From assembly GCF_029625315.1 (NCBI RefSeq), contig NZ_CP121110.1, forward strand, positions 1,913,501 through 1,977,500: a stretch of 64,000 nucleotides of DNA, read 5' to 3'. Position 1 is the first letter of the stretch, and each line of letters begins with the position of its first letter. The notes under the pieces are model-generated. The model was given only the letters and a program-made list of their open reading frames with translations, searched no databases and was not told where the DNA came from. Position numbers and translations under genes: made by a program. This stretch comes from Flavobacterium ginsengisoli. Its GTDB lineage: Bacteria > Bacteroidota > Bacteroidia > Flavobacteriales > Flavobacteriaceae. Below, piece by piece: positions 62,982-64,000 of the stretch.

Positions 62982-63404
62982 ATGGAAGATTCAAACGAGT
63001 TAGTACAAAAACAAAGCTGGCTAAACCGAAACTGGAAATGGCTTATTCCTAGCGGATGTTTAACTCTTTTAGTATTAGTCGCTTTATTTATTGGAGGAGT
63101 TTTCTATGAAGTAACTTCAGTACTTAAAGATTCTGAAGCTTATAAAGAATCTATGATAGCCGTAGAAAATAACAAACTTGTAGTTGAAAAACTCGGATCT
63201 CCTGTAGAAACAGACGGAATGGTTTCTGGAACTGTGACTTCGCATAATAACATACGAACTTGCGATGTACAAGTTCCACTTAAAGGTCCAAAAGGCAAAG
63301 GAACTTTATTTGTTGTAGGCGAAAAAAGAGGTACATGGAAATACAGCGAAATGTCGGTCTACATTGAGAAAACAAATGAGAAAATTGATCTTTTGAAAAA
63401 GTAA
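62982..63404 (+). CDS. Coa1-like membrane-anchored protein
   Basis: 140 aa. A single transmembrane helix at about 21-43 (WLIPSGCLTLLVLVALFIGGVFYEV) and a periplasmic domain with SEAYKESMIAVENNKLVVEKLGSPVETDGMVSGTV ... DVQVPLKGPKGKGTLFVVGEKRGTWKYSEMSVYIE, the pattern of the cytochrome oxidase complex assembly protein 1 (Coa1) superfamily. In bacteria its role is unclear; oxidase assembly is only a family-level hint. The next gene starts 4 bp after it, so they form an operon. Confidence 0.8.
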   Translation: MEDSNELVQKQSWLNRNWKWLIPSGCLTLLVLVALFIGGVFYEVTSVLKDSEAYKESMIAVENNKLVVEKLGSPVETDGMVSGTVTSHNNIRTCDVQVPLKGPKGKGTLFVVGEKRGTWKYSEMSVYIEKTNEKIDLLKK

Positions 63405-63408
63405 TTTT

Positions 63409-63846
63409 ATGGAGAAATATTTTTTCCTTTTGTTTTTAGTCTGTTTTATTTCATGCAATAAAATTGAAACTCAATCAAGCTTAAATAAAAAAGATCTAAA
63501 TTTTATAAAAAGTTTGAATCTACTTGACAAAGACGAAACTATCTACAAATTTTATAGTGAAAACACCAAAGAAACAGCTGGTAACTTTTTCACTAATAAA
63601 AGAGTTGCCTCTTACTGGATTGATAAACGAAAAATGGAAAGAAATGAAGTAGTTTTTGCATTTTATAATGATATTATAAAAATTGACACAGTAAATTATG
63701 CAGGTGTAACTTATTGTCCTTATGCGCTTATTACAAAAAAGGACAAAAGTACATTTAAAGTTAGTGTTGATGGAAAAAAAACAGAAGTAAAATCTTTTTT
63801 TGAAGATTTGCTTTTCCAATGGAAAAAGAACTCAAAAAATATTTAA
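63409..63846 (+). CDS. Lipoprotein of unknown function
   Basis: 145 aa. Lipobox FISC with Cys16 (MEKYFFLLFLVCFISCNK). The mature domain (NKKDLNFIKSLNLLDKDETIYKFYSENTKETAGNFFTNKRVASYWIDKRKMERNEVVFAFYNDIIKIDTVNYAGVTYCPYALITKKDK) is of unknown fold. Translationally close to the Coa1-like gene. Confidence 0.75.
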   Translation: MEKYFFLLFLVCFISCNKIETQSSLNKKDLNFIKSLNLLDKDETIYKFYSENTKETAGNFFTNKRVASYWIDKRKMERNEVVFAFYNDIIKIDTVNYAGVTYCPYALITKKDKSTFKVSVDGKKTEVKSFFEDLLFQWKKNSKNI

Positions 63847-63964
63847 AATCTATTTCTGCTTGTAATTTTTCTCTCGTTTTTAAACAATTGTAATTTGTGT
63901 TAGTTATCAAACAAAATCTTTCTTCTCTCTTAATAAAATTGTGGCGTTGTTTTTGAATAAGTAG

Positions 63965-63972
63965 TACTTTTG
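63965..63972 (+). promoter_or_regulatory. Promoter -7 box of the gene leaving the right edge
   Basis: TACTTTTG (TAnnTTTG), 21 bp before an ATG at 63994 that begins MK and runs off the window; too short to identify. Confidence 0.5.
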
Positions 63973-64000
63973 AAACTTAAATAAAACCCCATAATGAAAA

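Noticed and set aside
1..64000. Programmed ribosomal frameshifting as the cause of the interrupted genes
   Set aside because: No shared slippery heptamer and downstream pseudoknot, and the affected genes are unrelated (mannosidase, aquaporin, mutase); sequence error is simpler.

Overview
The window reads as the chromosome of a Flavobacterium or close relative (Bacteroidota). The evidence is strongly AT-rich DNA, promoters with the Bacteroidota -7 box TAnnTTTG, a type IX secretion (T9SS) C-terminal sorting domain, a long Bacteroidota-type PurM, type III plus eukaryote-like type II glutamine synthetases, a fused isobutyryl-CoA mutase (IcmF), and flavobacterial palindromic intergenic repeats. 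No rRNA, tRNA or CRISPR array was seen.

Layout. 1-6.1 kb: two tandem cyclophilin-FKBP fusion prolyl isomerases, an EamA transporter, a DoxX-like protein, aquaporin Z, a GlsB-like protein, a sterol desaturase-like hydroxylase and a TIGR03643-type protein. 6.2-13.7 kb: an M61 peptidase, a GH92 alpha-mannosidase, small unknowns and purM. 13.8-19.3 kb: a curli (type VIII secretion) operon on the minus strand, csgA-csgB-csgE-csgF-csgG plus a beta-propeller lipoprotein; its CsgE carries an N-terminal CsgC/CsgH-like domain and its CsgG a C-terminal beta-barrel. 19.7-24.6 kb: divergent glutamine synthetases and TerC. 24.7-29.2 kb: a T9SS cargo protein, a collagen-like lipoprotein, an esterase and an AraC regulator. 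29.2-33.3 kb: four tandem paralogues of a small secreted beta-sandwich protein; three share an operator-like dyad that, in a looser form, also lies upstream of the AraC gene. 33.3-37.3 kb: a stand-alone Hint protein, a truncated OmpA-type remnant, a degenerate ABC ATPase, an XRE regulator and a 242-bp tandem repeat.

39,066-56,375 is a 17.3-kb genomic island inserted exactly at the 3' end of icmF. It is bounded by identical 21-bp direct repeats that contain the icmF stop codon, and a tyrosine integrase lies next to the right repeat. It has separated icmF from its presumed terminator. Its backbone is an integrase, an excisionase-like protein, a RepA-like ATPase, an HUH-like Rep and a second recombinase. 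Cargo includes a six-gene minus-strand operon with a TIR protein, an R-x4-H HEPN protein, a membrane-anchored protein and three small unknowns, and a plus-strand block with an 831-aa membrane protein, an HNH protein and others. Both look like candidate defence modules. 56.4-64 kb: icmF, an L,D-transpeptidase, a duplicated small gene family, a Coa1-like protein and a lipoprotein.

Twelve genes carry a single-base frameshift, including conserved ones (icmF, aqpZ, GH92). All eight +1 events can be placed directly 5' of an alanine GCA/GCT codon with an extra A or T, and two of the four -1 events lie in T7 runs. Systematic sequencing or assembly error is more likely than widespread gene decay, so the 'pseudogene' labels here mean 'interrupted in this sequence'.
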